Shown here piece by piece: positions 52,973 through 63,360 of a stretch of 64,000 nt of DNA (positions are counted from its first letter, which is position 1; each line of letters starts with the position of its first letter). The stretch is from Ruegeria marisrubri (lineage in GTDB: Bacteria > Pseudomonadota > Alphaproteobacteria > Rhodobacterales > Rhodobacteraceae), in the NCBI RefSeq assembly GCF_001507595.1, contig NZ_LQBQ01000012.1, positions 310,001-374,000 on the forward strand. The letters are read 5' to 3'. The notes beneath the pieces are model-generated. The model was not told where the DNA came from. It was given only the letters and a program-made list of their open reading frames with translations, and made no database searches. The translations under genes and the position numbers were made by a program.

Positions 52973-53734
52973 TCAATCGCTCAGAATGACGTGCGTATCC
53001 CATTCCCTGCACTTTCGGGATAACTCGTCCGGCAGGGGGCGATCGGTATAAAACGTGTTCACGCTGGACAGCGAGGCAATTCGCGCCGGTGCGGTGCGCT
53101 GGAACTTCGAGTGATCCGCCACAAGATAGGTGCGCCGCGCCTGGTTGACGATGGTCTGGCTTACGCTGACTTCCTGAAAGTCGAAATCCAACAGATCCCC
53201 GTCCGCGTCGATGGCAGAGCAGCCGATGACCGCGAAATCGAACTTGAACTGTTCGATGACCGAAGCGGTGAGCGTGCCGACCAACCCGCCATCCGAACGC
53301 CGCAGCACGCCGCCTGCCACCACGATCTGGCAGTCGGGATTGGCGACGAGGATGTTGGCGACATTCATGTTGTTGGTGACGACCATCAGGTTCTTGTGGC
53401 CCAGCAGTTCGCGCGCCACCGCTTCGGTCGAAGTCCCGATGTTCAGGAACAATGAGGCGCCATCGGGGATGTCGGCCGCGCAACGCGCGGCGATCCGTGC
53501 CTTCTCTGCGTCATTCAGGCCGCGACGGTCCTCGTAGCCGATGTTCGACACGCCCGAGCGAAGCACGGCACCACCATGCACGCGGTCCAGCTTGCCGGCC
53601 TCGGCCAGCTCGCCCAGGTCGCGGCGGATGGTCTGAACCGTGACCCCGAACCGCTCGGCCAGATCGTCCACGGTCACCCGGCCTTCGCTGCGGGCGATCT
53701 CAAGAATGTCGGATTGGCGAAAGGATAGCGACAT
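52973..53734 (-). CDS. glpR: DeoR family transcriptional regulator (GlpR-like)
   Basis: This 253-residue repressor has an N-terminal DeoR HTH (RQSDILEIARSEGRVTVDDLAERFGVTVQTIRRDL) and a DeoR C-terminal sugar-phosphate sensor domain (NIGTSTEAVARELLGHKNLMVVTNNMNVANIL). The start at 53734 is chosen because MSLSFRQSDIL is the family N-terminus. It is divergent to glpD with 208 bp between starts, so it is assigned as the glycerol-3-phosphate-responsive repressor of glpD and itself. Confidence 0.9.
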   Translation of the reverse strand: MSLSFRQSDILEIARSEGRVTVDDLAERFGVTVQTIRRDLGELAEAGKLDRVHGGAVLRSGVSNIGYEDRRGLNDAEKARIAARCAADIPDGASLFLNIGTSTEAVARELLGHKNLMVVTNNMNVANILVANPDCQIVVAGGVLRRSDGGLVGTLTASVIEQFKFDFAVIGCSAIDADGDLLDFDFQEVSVSQTIVNQARRTYLVADHSKFQRTAPARIASLSSVNTFYTDRPLPDELSRKCREWDTHVILSD

Positions 53735-53852
53735 GACCGGGTCTCGAACCACGTTTTGAGTATAGGTTTTTGCCCTTTTGGCATATCCGGCAAGCGTTTT
53801 CGAGTCCGCTCTTTTGGGGCTGGAAGCAGGGATGTCAGAGCATATTGACGCC

Positions 53853-53877
53853 AAAACGGAAAAAAACGAAAAGAAAA
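53853..53877. promoter_or_regulatory. Possible GlpR operator
   Basis: AAAACGGAAA, AAAACGAAAA and GAAAAG-like direct repeats in the glpR/glpD intergenic region resemble the repeated TTTCGTTTT-type sites of DeoR regulators. This is similarity by eye only. Confidence 0.35.
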
Positions 53878-53942
53878 GCTGATCATGGGAAATGCATTCG
53901 CGTGATTCCAACACATGCGCCCGCTTTGTAGGAGCTACCGAC

Positions 53943-55538
53943 GTGAACGATACACGCGACGACATCTGTGACCTGTTTGTGATCGGCGGCGGCATCAACG
54001 GCTGCGGCATCGCCCGTGACGCGGCCGGGCGCGGTCTTTCTGTCACGCTGGCAGAAAAGGGCGATCTGGCGTCAGCCACGTCCTCGGCTTCGACCAAGCT
54101 GTTTCACGGCGGGCTGCGCTATCTGGAGTATTTCGAGATCCGGCTGGTGCGCGAGGCACTGAAGGAACGAGAGACCCTTCTTTCCGCCATGCCCCATATC
54201 AGCTGGCCGATGCGCTTTGTTCTGCCCTATCACAAGGACATGCGCTTCGACGCGGAAACGCCGGTGTCTCGCATCCTGGGCAGCGTCATTCCGTGGATGA
54301 AGGGGCGGCGGCCTGCCTGGCTCATCTGCCTCGGGCTGTTCCTCTATGACCACCTTGGCGGACGGAAGATCCTGCCGGGAACGCGCACGCTCGATCTGCG
54401 CTCGGCGCCCGAGGGCGAGCCGTTGCAGGAGAAGTATCGCAGGGCCTACGAGTATTCCGATTGCTGGGTCGAGGATTCCCGGCTGGTGGTGCTCAATGCC
54501 CGCGATGCCGAGGCGCGCGGGGCGACCATTCTCGTGCGAACCGAGGTCTTGTCGGCCAAGCGGGCAGGGGGGCTGTGGGAAGTATCCATTCAGGATCGAG
54601 AGCACGGCGAGACACGCACGGTTCGCGCAAGGGCCCTGGTGAACGCGGGCGGCCCCTGGGTCGGTGACATCATCCAGGACAGGATCCACATCGACTCGCG
54701 CGAGGGCGTCCGGCTGGACCGGGGCAGCCACATCGTGACGCGCCGTCTTTACGATCACGACAAATGCTATTTCTTTCAGGGCGAGGACGGGCGCATCATC
54801 TTTGCCATCCCCTATGAGCAGGATTTCACCCTGATCGGGACCACCGACTGCGAGCATCCCGACCCGTCGGTGCCGCCAGTCTGCACCGAGGAAGAACAGG
54901 ATTATCTGTGCGCCTTTGCCTCGAAATACTTCAAGCGCCCGGTGACGCGCGAGGATATCGTCTGGACCTATTCCGGCGTGCGGCCGCTCTATGACGACGG
55001 ATCAAGCAGCGCCACGGCGGCCACCCGGGACTATGTGCTGAGCATCGATGAACAGGGCGGGGCGCCGGTACTCAACGTGTTCGGCGGCAAGATCACCACC
55101 TACCGCAGGCTGGCCGAGCACGCGATGGACAAGCTGGCCGGCCATTTCCCCGGCCTGCCCGGTCCGTGGACTGCGGGTGTCCCGCTGCCCGGTGGCGACT
55201 TTGCCGTGGACGGGTTCGCGACTCTGGTTGCGCGTCTGCGGGCGGATTATGCTTTTCTCTCCGACTTCTGGGCGCACAGGCTGATCCGGGCCTATGGCAC
55301 CGAGGCTTGGGGCGTGCTGGGGCAGGCAACGGCCCCAGGTGATCTGGGCGAGGATTTCGGCGCCAGCCTGACTGCGCGCGAAGTGTCATGGTTGATGGCG
55401 CGCGAATATGCCCGCACCGCCGAAGATGTGGTCTGGCGGCGCAACAAGCTGGGGCTGCGGCTGAGCCAGGAGCAGGTTGCGGCAATTGACGATTGGATGG
55501 CCCGGCAGGGCCGGAGCAACGCGCCAAGCGCGGCGTGA
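53943..55538 (+). CDS. glpD: Aerobic glycerol-3-phosphate dehydrogenase
   Basis: This 531-residue FAD flavoprotein oxidises glycerol 3-phosphate to dihydroxyacetone phosphate and feeds electrons to quinone. The FAD motif DLFVIGGGINGCGIARDAAGRGL is at about residues 10-32, followed by SSASTKLFHGGLRYLE and the C-terminal NVFGGKITTYRRLAEHAM. The start is GTG at 53943 with GGAG 8 bp upstream; the upstream in-frame ATG lacks a site. No glpK, glpF or transporter is adjacent. A strong terminator follows. Confidence 0.95.
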   Translation: MNDTRDDICDLFVIGGGINGCGIARDAAGRGLSVTLAEKGDLASATSSASTKLFHGGLRYLEYFEIRLVREALKERETLLSAMPHISWPMRFVLPYHKDMRFDAETPVSRILGSVIPWMKGRRPAWLICLGLFLYDHLGGRKILPGTRTLDLRSAPEGEPLQEKYRRAYEYSDCWVEDSRLVVLNARDAEARGATILVRTEVLSAKRAGGLWEVSIQDREHGETRTVRARALVNAGGPWVGDIIQDRIHIDSREGVRLDRGSHIVTRRLYDHDKCYFFQGEDGRIIFAIPYEQDFTLIGTTDCEHPDPSVPPVCTEEEQDYLCAFASKYFKRPVTREDIVWTYSGVRPLYDDGSSSATAATRDYVLSIDEQGGAPVLNVFGGKITTYRRLAEHAMDKLAGHFPGLPGPWTAGVPLPGGDFAVDGFATLVARLRADYAFLSDFWAHRLIRAYGTEAWGVLGQATAPGDLGEDFGASLTAREVSWLMAREYARTAEDVVWRRNKLGLRLSQEQVAAIDDWMARQGRSNAPSAA

Positions 55539-55581
55539 CTTGAACCGGTCAGATTGGTCTGCATCCGAACTGCCCGCGAGA

Positions 55582-55610
55582 AAAAGCCCCGGCCGAGGGC
55601 CGGGGCTTTT
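55582..55610. terminator. Bidirectional terminator between glpD and the RND pump
   Basis: AAAAGCCCCGGCC pairs with GGCCGGGGCTTTT (13 bp perfect, 3-nt loop). A and T runs on both sides let it serve both converging transcripts. Confidence 0.93.
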
Positions 55611-55633
55611 CCAGTTACTTCCGATCACCTGGA

Positions 55634-58600
55634 TCAAGCCGCGGTATCTTCCGTGGTTGCAGGGTCTTTTTTGCCAATTCCCTTTATCCATTCCCGGAAT
55701 CCCTGCATCGTCGCATAAAGCACCGGCACCAACACCACACCGACGACAGTCGCGGCCAGCATTCCGCCAAAGACCGCAAAGCCGATGGCCTTCTGGCTGG
55801 CGGCGCCGGCACCGTTGGCAAGCATCAAGGGCACCACCCCCAGCAGGAAGGACAGCGCCGTCATCATCACGGCCCGGAACCGCTGATGCGCCGCTTCGGC
55901 CGCGGCGTCACGGATCGAAAGCCCGTGGGCCCTCTGCTCCATCGCGAACTCGACGATGAGAATGCCGTTTTTCGACGCCAGCCCCACCAGCATGATCATC
56001 CCGATCTGGGTATAGAGGTTGATGTCGCTGCCAACGATGGCAACGGCAGCCACCGCGCCGAACAGGGCCACGATGACCGACAACAGGATCGCGACCGGCA
56101 TGCTCCAACTCTCGTACTGGCCCACCAGGAACAGGTAGCCGAACAGAATCGCCAACCCCAGGATCACGACCACAAGCCCGCCCGAGGCCAGCTGTTGCTG
56201 CGCCGTGCCGGTCCATTCAAAGGCATAGCCCGGGGGCAGCGCGGTCGCCGATTCCTCGGTCATCACCCGGATCGCGTCGCCGGTCGACAGGCCCTCGGCC
56301 TGCACCGCCGTGACCGTGGCCGAGCGGAACAGGTTGTGCCGTTTCAGCAGCACCGGCCCCAGCACGTTTTCGACATCGACGAGGGTGCCCAGCGGCACCA
56401 TCTCACCCTTGGTCGAGCGCACCCACAGGTTCGAGATGTCGTCGACCTTGTCACGATACGACCCCTCGGCCTGGATCATCACCCGATAGACCCGACCGAA
56501 CAGGTTGAAATCGTTGACGTAGAACGACCCCAGCTGCGCCTGCATGGTCTGGAAGATCTCGCCGACCGAAACCTGCAGCGTCTTGGCCTTTTCGCGGTCC
56601 AGATCGACGAAGAGTTGCGGGACGTTCGCACGGAAGGTCGTAAAGGCCTGCGCGATTTCGGGGCGCTGGTTGGCGGAATAGACCAGCGATCCTACGGCGG
56701 CGGCCAGATCCTGCGGAGAACCGCCGCCGGTCTGCTGCACCTCCATCTCGACCCCGGCGGACATGCCGAGGCCCTGGATCGGGGGCGGGTTGAAGGCGAC
56801 GATCGAGGCGGCGGATTCCCCGTAGGCCACGCCCAGAACCTTCTGCAGAATGGCGTCGGCGCTCAGGTCTTCGTCCTGCCTGTCATCCCAGTTGTCGAGG
56901 TTGACGATGATCATCGCGCCGTTTGGCGTCAGGCCGTTCAGCAGCGAGAAACCATTGACCAGAACCGTATTCGCGACACCCGGAATGGCGCTCAGTTTTT
57001 CGTTCACGCGCGCGGTCACGACTTCGGTCCGGGTCAGGGTCGCCGCGTCGGGCAGTTGCACGTCCACGAACAGGTAACCGTTGTCCTCCAGCGGGATGAA
57101 GCCCTTGGAGGTGTTGCTCATGATGGTCCCGGCACCCATGGCGATCAGAACGATGATGCCGATCGAGACCACCGGGATCACCAGCAGCATCCGAACGATC
57201 GACACATAGCCGCTGCGGACCGTCCCGATCAGCCCTTCGAACAGGGCCAGAAGCCCTTTGGGCGGTCCCGAGCGGGGCTTGAGCACCAGACCGCACAGCG
57301 CCGGCGACAGCGTCAGCGCGTTGATCGACGAGATCACCACGGCGGTCGAGATCGTCACCGCGAACTGCGAATACAGCCGCCCGCTGATCCCGGGCATGAA
57401 AGTGACGGGCACGAAGACCGCCAGCAGAACCAGCGTGGTCGCGATCACCGGCCCGGTAATCTGCCCCATCGCCTTGCGGGTGGCCTCGGGGGGGCTGAGG
57501 CCCTCTTCGGCAATGATCCTCTCGACGTTTTCGACGACCACGATGGCGTCGTCCACCACGATCCCGATCGCCAGCACCAGGGCGAAAAGCGAGATGGTGT
57601 TCAGAGACATCCCGAACAGCAGAAGGAAGGCGAAGGTGCCGATCAGCGACACCGGGATGGCCACCGCCGGAATGACGGTCGCGCGCCAGTTGCCCAGAAA
57701 GACGAACACGACCGATATCACGAGGATGAAGGTCATGACGAGGGTCGAGACCACATCGTTCAGCGATTGCTCGACAAAGTCGGTGGTGTCGAAGGGCACC
57801 TGGTATTCCACGTCCGAGGGGAAGGCCCGCGAAAGGCGCTCCAACTCGGCCCGGACACGTTCGGATACCGCCAGCGCGTTGGCGCCGGGCGCCTGGTAGA
57901 TACCCAGAACCGTGGCCGGCTGCCCCTGAAAGAAGCCGGACGCCGCGTAGAACTCGGCGCCCAGTTCGACCTTCCCTATGTCCTTGACGCGCACGATCGA
58001 ACCGGCGTCGCCGGCGCGAACCACGATGTTGCCGAACTCTTCGGGCGTTGTCAGGCGGCCCTGCGTCTTGATCGTGTATTGAAAGGTCTGGCCCTCGGGC
58101 GCGGGCGGCGCGCCGATCGAGCCCGCCGAGACCTCGACGTTCTGTTCACGGATCGCGTTGATCACGTCGCCCGGTGTGATCGACAGGGCTGCCATCCTGT
58201 CCGGGTCCATCCAGACCCGCATGGCGTATTCCAGGTTGGTCAGAACATCCGCCTTGCCGACGCCCTGAACCCGGGCCAACGCATCCTTGAGGTTGATAGA
58301 GGCGTAGTTGGACAGGAACACGCTGTCATAGGTGCCGTTGGGCGAGGTCAGAGTGACCACCAACAGCATGTTGGTGGAGGCCTTTTCCGTCACCACGCCC
58401 GAGGCGGTCACCTCGGTGGGCAGCGAGGCCATGGCCTGCGCCACCCGGTTCTGCACGTTGACCGAGGCAATGTCGGGGTCGGTGCCAACTTCGAAAGTGA
58501 CATTCAGCGAGTAGGCGCCATTGTCGCTGGAGGTGGACGTCATGTAGATCATGTCGTCCACGCCGTTGACCTGCGCCTCGATCGGCGCGGCGACCGTGTT

Positions 58601-58777
58601 TTCCACGGTGCCCGCATTGGCCCCGGTGTAATTGGCCGAGACGCTGACGACCGGCGGGGTGATGTCGGGGAATTGCGCCACCGGCAACACTGTATAGCCG
58701 ATCATCCCCATGATGGTCAGAACCAGTGAAATGACCAGGGCCAGCTTTGGCCGGCTGATGAAAAGGGCAGAGAACAT
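55634..58777 (-). CDS. RND multidrug efflux permease (AcrB/MexB type)
   Basis: This 1047-residue inner-membrane proton antiporter of the HAE1 family is full length. The proton-relay residues are present: the adjacent Asp pair in [13 protein letters not shown] (TM4) and Lys in [14 protein letters not shown] (TM10). The porter-domain sequences [21 protein letters not shown] and the characteristic N-terminus [21 protein letters not shown] are also seen. It forms the core of a tripartite drug or detergent pump with the adaptor 3 bp upstream. No outer-membrane factor or local repressor is present. Confidence 0.95.
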   Translation of the reverse strand: MFSALFISRPKLALVISLVLTIMGMIGYTVLPVAQFPDITPPVVSVSANYTGANAGTVENTVAAPIEAQVNGVDDMIYMTSTSSDNGAYSLNVTFEVGTDPDIASVNVQNRVAQAMASLPTEVTASGVVTEKASTNMLLVVTLTSPNGTYDSVFLSNYASINLKDALARVQGVGKADVLTNLEYAMRVWMDPDRMAALSITPGDVINAIREQNVEVSAGSIGAPPAPEGQTFQYTIKTQGRLTTPEEFGNIVVRAGDAGSIVRVKDIGKVELGAEFYAASGFFQGQPATVLGIYQAPGANALAVSERVRAELERLSRAFPSDVEYQVPFDTTDFVEQSLNDVVSTLVMTFILVISVVFVFLGNWRATVIPAVAIPVSLIGTFAFLLLFGMSLNTISLFALVLAIGIVVDDAIVVVENVERIIAEEGLSPPEATRKAMGQITGPVIATTLVLLAVFVPVTFMPGISGRLYSQFAVTISTAVVISSINALTLSPALCGLVLKPRSGPPKGLLALFEGLIGTVRSGYVSIVRMLLVIPVVSIGIIVLIAMGAGTIMSNTSKGFIPLEDNGYLFVDVQLPDAATLTRTEVVTARVNEKLSAIPGVANTVLVNGFSLLNGLTPNGAMIIVNLDNWDDRQDEDLSADAILQKVLGVAYGESAASIVAFNPPPIQGLGMSAGVEMEVQQTGGGSPQDLAAAVGSLVYSANQRPEIAQAFTTFRANVPQLFVDLDREKAKTLQVSVGEIFQTMQAQLGSFYVNDFNLFGRVYRVMIQAEGSYRDKVDDISNLWVRSTKGEMVPLGTLVDVENVLGPVLLKRHNLFRSATVTAVQAEGLSTGDAIRVMTEESATALPPGYAFEWTGTAQQQLASGGLVVVILGLAILFGYLFLVGQYESWSMPVAILLSVIVALFGAVAAVAIVGSDINLYTQIGMIMLVGLASKNGILIVEFAMEQRAHGLSIRDAAAEAAHQRFRAVMMTALSFLLGVVPLMLANGAGAASQKAIGFAVFGGMLAATVVGVVLVPVLYATMQGFREWIKGIGKKDPATTEDTAA

Positions 58778-58780
58778 CGG

Positions 58781-59953
58781 TTATTCTCCCGGCTGTTCTG
58801 TTGCCAATACGGCATCGACGGCCACGCCAGGGCGAACCCTTTGCAGCCCTTCGACGATCACGCTTTCGCCTTCTCGCAGTCCGTCGAGCACGATCATCGA
58901 GGTTCCGTGGGGCTCTCCGGTGGTGATGTACCGCTGTTCAACCATTTGCTGGTCGGTGACCACCAGAACGAACTCGCCGCGTTGGTCGCGCTGCAAGGCG
59001 GCCTGTGGCACCAGCACCCGCAGCGTCGGCTCAAGTGCTTCGATCCGCACGTTCAGGAACGCTCCGTCTACAATGAGACTGGACTTGTTCTCGAACTCTG
59101 CCCGCATCGCGATTGCGCCGGTCAGCGGGTCGATCCGGTTGTCCACGAAAACGATCTTCCCGGTCTCGTCCAGTTCTCTTCCATTCGGTAGCGTCAGCCT
59201 GACGACCGGGCTTTTCCCGCTTTCCGCAAGCGTATTCGGGTTCTCTTCCAATGCCTCCAAGACGGAAACAAACTGTTTCTCGGTGAGCGAGAAGTTCACA
59301 TAGATTGGCGCTTCGCGAACCAGTGTGACCAGTGGTGGCTCCGTCGGGCCGACCACGTCCCCGACGCTGGTTTCGATGCGCCCGATGCGCCCGGAGAAAG
59401 GCGCGGTGATCTTGGTGTAGCTGAGATCCAGTTCCGCCTTCTGGATTGCCGCCTGAGCTGCCCTAACCTCGGCCTCGGCCACCAACTCGTTGGCGCGGGC
59501 TACGTCGCGCTCGGCCTCCGGTGTCGCGCCGCGCTGGAACAGCTCTTCCTTGCGGGTCAGATCAAGCTTGGCCAGTTCCAGGTTCGCCTCGGCCCGCGCA
59601 AGATCCGCATTCGCAGCATCCAAGGCGGCTTGGTAAAAGTAGGGTTCGATCTCGAACAACAGATCGCCTTCCTGAACTTTCTGGCCGTCCTCGACGTGCC
59701 GCTTTTCCAGAAATCCGTTGACGCGGGCGACGATATCGACCTTGTCGATCGCCTCACCCCGGCCGATGAAAACCGCTTCATCGGTGATTTCCTCGGTATA
59801 GGCCGCGGCGACCGAGACTTTCGGAGGTTGTCCCTGTTCCTGCGCAACAGCCGGCACTGCGATGCTCAGACAGGCAAGTGCAGCGCCCAACCGGATGATT
59901 CTGCCTGGCAATCCAAGGGAGGCTGAATTTGTAGGCGACAAAGAAAGGGGCAT
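58781..59953 (-). CDS. RND efflux periplasmic adaptor subunit
   Basis: This 390-residue membrane-fusion protein has a signal sequence (LGAALACLSIAVPAVAQ), the lipoyl half DIVARVNGFLEKRHVEDGQKVQEGDLLFEI, a helical hairpin (about 85-160) and the beta-barrel segment TKITAPFSGRIGRIETSVGDVV. It links the adjacent RND permease to an outer-membrane channel. ATG 59953 is chosen: it has GAGG nearby and starts the family sequence. It is first in the two-gene pump operon. Confidence 0.93.
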   Translation of the reverse strand: MPLSLSPTNSASLGLPGRIIRLGAALACLSIAVPAVAQEQGQPPKVSVAAAYTEEITDEAVFIGRGEAIDKVDIVARVNGFLEKRHVEDGQKVQEGDLLFEIEPYFYQAALDAANADLARAEANLELAKLDLTRKEELFQRGATPEAERDVARANELVAEAEVRAAQAAIQKAELDLSYTKITAPFSGRIGRIETSVGDVVGPTEPPLVTLVREAPIYVNFSLTEKQFVSVLEALEENPNTLAESGKSPVVRLTLPNGRELDETGKIVFVDNRIDPLTGAIAMRAEFENKSSLIVDGAFLNVRIEALEPTLRVLVPQAALQRDQRGEFVLVVTDQQMVEQRYITTGEPHGTSMIVLDGLREGESVIVEGLQRVRPGVAVDAVLATEQPGE

Positions 59954-60196
59954 GATGAAAGCCTCGTATTCTGTGCGAAAAAAGTACAACGAAGGGTCCG
60001 ACCGGACGACCGAGTCGGCATATCTGATCGGCAGGATGGCCGGTTTGCCCTGTTATCTCAAGCTTAACTGCAGCGCATTTCGCATTGTTTTTTCGGGTGT
60101 TTCGCCGGAGCGCTCAAAATTTGCCGCCAACGACGGATTGCCGGCCGGAGGCCTCTATCGGCGCCGAAGGTCTTGAAGATGACCAATGCGCCAAAG

Positions 60197-60229
60197 AAAA
60201 ACCGGCGCTCCGTCATTGGCGCGCCGGTT
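60197..60229 (-). terminator. Rho-independent terminator of metG
   Basis: On the minus strand AACCGGCGC pairs with GCGCCGGTT (9 bp perfect) and is followed by TTTTCTTT. It lies 39 bp after the metG stop. Confidence 0.9.
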
Positions 60230-60267
60230 GGTTTGAGATCTGGCGTGTTGCCGGTCGATGGCTTGGA

Positions 60268-61986
60268 TCAGGAACGGGTTCCCGCAAAGCGCTCCTGCCA
60301 TTCCTCGCGCTGTTCGTCGGTGATCTTGGCGAACAGGACGTCCGGGACCGTGAACGCGTGACCGGCGGGCAGGGCGTTCAGCGCAGCAGCCACGTCCTCG
60401 GGCCAGCTGGTGTCGAGCGTGTTCATCGCGCTCAGCATCCTGGCCGAGGTCTCGGGGATGAAGGGCGCGCTCAGCACCGCGTAAAGCCGGATCAGGTTCA
60501 GGCCCAGCCGCACTTGTGCCGCGGCCTGTTCGGGGTCTTCCTTGAAGGTCGACCAGGGCGCGGCGGCCTGCAGGTATTCGTTGCCGGCCACCCAGATCGC
60601 GCGCAACTCCTGCGCCGATTTGCGGACTTCCATCGCCTCCATATGCGCCTCGTAGGCGCGGATGCGCTTGGTCAGTTCCTCGATCAGCGCCTGCTCGCGT
60701 TCGCCGTAGTCTCCGCCGGCGGGAACCTCTTCGCCGAATTTAGAGCGGCAGAACTTGGTGATGCGGCTGACGAAGTTGCCCAGAACGTCGGCCAGGTCCT
60801 TGTTCACCGATTGCTGGAAATTCTCCCAGGTGAATTCGCTGTCGCTGCTTTCGGGCGCGTGGCTCAGCAGCCACCAGCGCCAGTAGTCGGCGGGCAGGAT
60901 GTCCAGCGCCTGATCCATGAACACGCCGCGACCCTGGCTGGTCGAGAACTGGCCGCCGTCATAGTTGAGGTAGTTGAACGACTTGATGTAATCGACCAGC
61001 TTCCACGGCTCGCCCGAGCCCAGGATGGTGGCCGGGAAGGACAGGGTGTGGAACGGCACGTTGTCCTTGCCCATGAACTGCACATAGCGCACGTCGTCGG
61101 CGCCCTTGTCGGTGCGCCACCAGCGTTCCCATTCCGCATCCGGCTTGCCGTGCGCGTCGGCCCATTCCTTGGCGCAAGCGATGTATTCGATCGGCGCGTC
61201 GAACCAGACGTAAAAGACCTTGCCCTCCATGCCGGGCCAGTCTTCGTCGCCTTTCTTGACCGGGATGCCCCAGTCCAGATCGCGGGTGATGCCGCGGTCC
61301 TGCAGGCCATCGCCGTCATGCAGCCATTTCTTGGCGATCGAGGTGGTCAGCACCGGCCAGTCGGTCTTGCTGTCGATCCAGGCGTCCAGCTGATCCTTCA
61401 TCGCCGACTGGCGCAGATACAGGTGCTTGGTCTCGCGTACCTCAAGGTCGGTCGAGCCGGAAATCGCGCTGCGCGGATTGATCAGGTCGGTCGGGTCCAG
61501 CTGCTTGGTGCAGTTTTCGCACTGGTCGCCGCGGGCCTTTTCATAGCCGCAGTTGGGGCAGGTGCCCTCGATATAGCGGTCGGGAAGGAACCGGCCGTCG
61601 GCGTTGGAATAGACCTGCTTCTCGGTCACTTCGCGGATCAGCCCGGCCTCGGCCAGCTTGCCGGCGAAATGCTGGGTCAGCTTGTGGTTCTGCGGGCTGG
61701 AGGACCGCCCGAAATGATCGAAGCTGAGGCCAAAGCGCTTGGCGATGTCGGCCTGCACCTCGTGCATCTCGGCGCAATACTCGGCCACCGGCTTGCCCGC
61801 CTTTGCGGCGGCCAGTTCGGCCGGGGTGCCGTGCTCGTCGGTGGCGCACAGGAACATGACCTCGTGGCCGCGGCCGCGTTGGTAGCGCGCGAACAGATCC
61901 GCCGGCAGCTGCGAGCCGATCAGGTTGCCAAGGTGCTTGATCCCGTTGATGTAAGGGATCGCCGAGGTAATGAGAATTCGAGCCAT
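60268..61986 (-). CDS. metG: Methionyl-tRNA synthetase
   Basis: This 572-residue class I synthetase charges tRNA-Met. The HIGH-type signature lies in [19 protein letters not shown] at the N-terminus. Zinc knuckle cysteines are in [17 protein letters not shown]. The KMSKS-type signature is a variant (STSQGRGVF). A helical anticodon domain follows. There is no C-terminal tRNA-binding (EMAP-II-like) extension, matching the shorter alphaproteobacterial form. ATG 61986 is the family start. Confidence 0.95.
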   Translation of the reverse strand: MARILITSAIPYINGIKHLGNLIGSQLPADLFARYQRGRGHEVMFLCATDEHGTPAELAAAKAGKPVAEYCAEMHEVQADIAKRFGLSFDHFGRSSSPQNHKLTQHFAGKLAEAGLIREVTEKQVYSNADGRFLPDRYIEGTCPNCGYEKARGDQCENCTKQLDPTDLINPRSAISGSTDLEVRETKHLYLRQSAMKDQLDAWIDSKTDWPVLTTSIAKKWLHDGDGLQDRGITRDLDWGIPVKKGDEDWPGMEGKVFYVWFDAPIEYIACAKEWADAHGKPDAEWERWWRTDKGADDVRYVQFMGKDNVPFHTLSFPATILGSGEPWKLVDYIKSFNYLNYDGGQFSTSQGRGVFMDQALDILPADYWRWWLLSHAPESSDSEFTWENFQQSVNKDLADVLGNFVSRITKFCRSKFGEEVPAGGDYGEREQALIEELTKRIRAYEAHMEAMEVRKSAQELRAIWVAGNEYLQAAAPWSTFKEDPEQAAAQVRLGLNLIRLYAVLSAPFIPETSARMLSAMNTLDTSWPEDVAAALNALPAGHAFTVPDVLFAKITDEQREEWQERFAGTRS

Positions 61987-62055
61987 TTTCCGTTTCCGCC
62001 TATCTGTCTGCGCGCGCTCTATCAAACCGGATCAGGAAATCCCAGCCCTTGTTTC

Positions 62056-63279
62056 CTAGCGCCCCTCGCGCGAGCGTTTCAGCAGACGGCCGATGGTGAA
62101 GGATGTGCGCGGCGCGTAGACATAGTGCGTGCGGTCCTCGGGCGTCGGGCGCGACCGCATGCGCGCCAGGCCAAAGGCGATCAGGACCACATGACCCAGC
62201 GCCACGAAGGCGAACAGCGCGCCGGGGCCGAATTGCTGGATCAGTGTCGAGGAGAGGTAAGGCGAAGCAATGGCACCCAGCGCGTACCAGAACATGAGTG
62301 CCGCTGACAGTTCGACCCGCTGTTCGGCGGTGGCGAAGTCGTTGGCATGGGCGGAGGAGATCGAGAAGATCGGGAAGGTGGTGATGCCGAACAGGCCGGC
62401 GGCCAGCATGACGCCCACGGTTCCGGTGCCGCTGGCGGCCATCGTCACGCCGCAGCTGGCGACGGCGGCAACGGACATCCAGATCAGAACCCAGCGGCGG
62501 TCGTATTTGTCGGCCAGCCAACCCACCGGGTACTGCGCCAGCGCGCCACCAAGGACGAAGGCCGCCAGGAAAAAGGCGATCTGGTCGACGACCAGCCCGA
62601 CCTCTTGCCCATAGACCGGCCCGACCATCCGGAACGACGCCGAACTGAGCGCCGAGACGATCACGCCTGCCACCGCCAGCGGCGAACAGCGCCAGGCCAG
62701 GTTCGGGCGCAGGCGCGGGGCTTCGGGCGTCTTAGGCTGGTTGGCGCGCGTCAGCGTCAGCGGCAGCAGCGACGCGCAGCACAGGATGGCCAGCAGGTTG
62801 TACGAGACGTATGAGGCCGGCGGCAAAATTGCGATGATCAGCTGCGCGCTGAGCGATGCGCCCATGTCCACGATTCGATAGGTCCCCATCGCGCGACCGC
62901 GTGTTTCATTGGTCACCTTGTCGTTCAGCCAAGCCTCGATCACGGTATAGCAACCCGCCACGCACAGCCCCGACGCTACCCGCATGGCCGCCCAGGCATA
63001 GGGGGCTTCGGTCAGGGTGTGGCCGATCAGCCCCATGGCGCCCAGAGCGGTGCAGGCCGCGAAGGCGCGGGAATGGCCGACGCTGCCCATCAGGCGCGGT
63101 GCCCACCAGCAGCCGATGAAGAACCCCAGAAAATGCGCCGACCCCAGCAGGCCGATCTGTTCGGTGGAAAACTCCAGCTTCAGTCCGGAAATGGCGTCCA
63201 ATGGACCGACGCCGCCGGTCGAAAGCTGCAACAGGATGACCGAGAGGAACAGGGCGGCAAAGGTTATGATCGTGCGCAT
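62056..63279 (-). CDS. MFS transporter (12 TM)
   Basis: This 407-residue protein has about twelve membrane helices in two halves. The loop 2-3 region reads SAHFLGFFIGCWWAPRLMGSVGHSRAFA, and the second-half copy is GALAQYPVGWLADKYDRRWVL. It resembles the YcaD-type sugar/drug:proton subgroup; the substrate is unknown. It is a single gene between metG and another MFS gene on the same strand. The ATG is at 63279. The C-terminus is charged and cytoplasmic. Confidence 0.87.
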   Translation of the reverse strand: MRTIITFAALFLSVILLQLSTGGVGPLDAISGLKLEFSTEQIGLLGSAHFLGFFIGCWWAPRLMGSVGHSRAFAACTALGAMGLIGHTLTEAPYAWAAMRVASGLCVAGCYTVIEAWLNDKVTNETRGRAMGTYRIVDMGASLSAQLIIAILPPASYVSYNLLAILCCASLLPLTLTRANQPKTPEAPRLRPNLAWRCSPLAVAGVIVSALSSASFRMVGPVYGQEVGLVVDQIAFFLAAFVLGGALAQYPVGWLADKYDRRWVLIWMSVAAVASCGVTMAASGTGTVGVMLAAGLFGITTFPIFSISSAHANDFATAEQRVELSAALMFWYALGAIASPYLSSTLIQQFGPGALFAFVALGHVVLIAFGLARMRSRPTPEDRTHYVYAPRTSFTIGRLLKRSREGR

Positions 63280-63360
63280 AATGGGGCTACCTTGCCGGCC
63301 TTGTCAGGCGATGCGCGTGTATAATCGACCTTGGCGCGTCGGTTTTGGCCCTTGGCGCGC

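Noticed and set aside
55886..58729. A 947-residue open frame antisense to the RND permease
   Set aside because: Same cause; the His/Arg/Asp-rich product resembles no protein family.
60085..62307. A 740-residue open frame antisense to metG
   Set aside because: It spans the metG terminator and intergenic DNA and has no recognisable domain.
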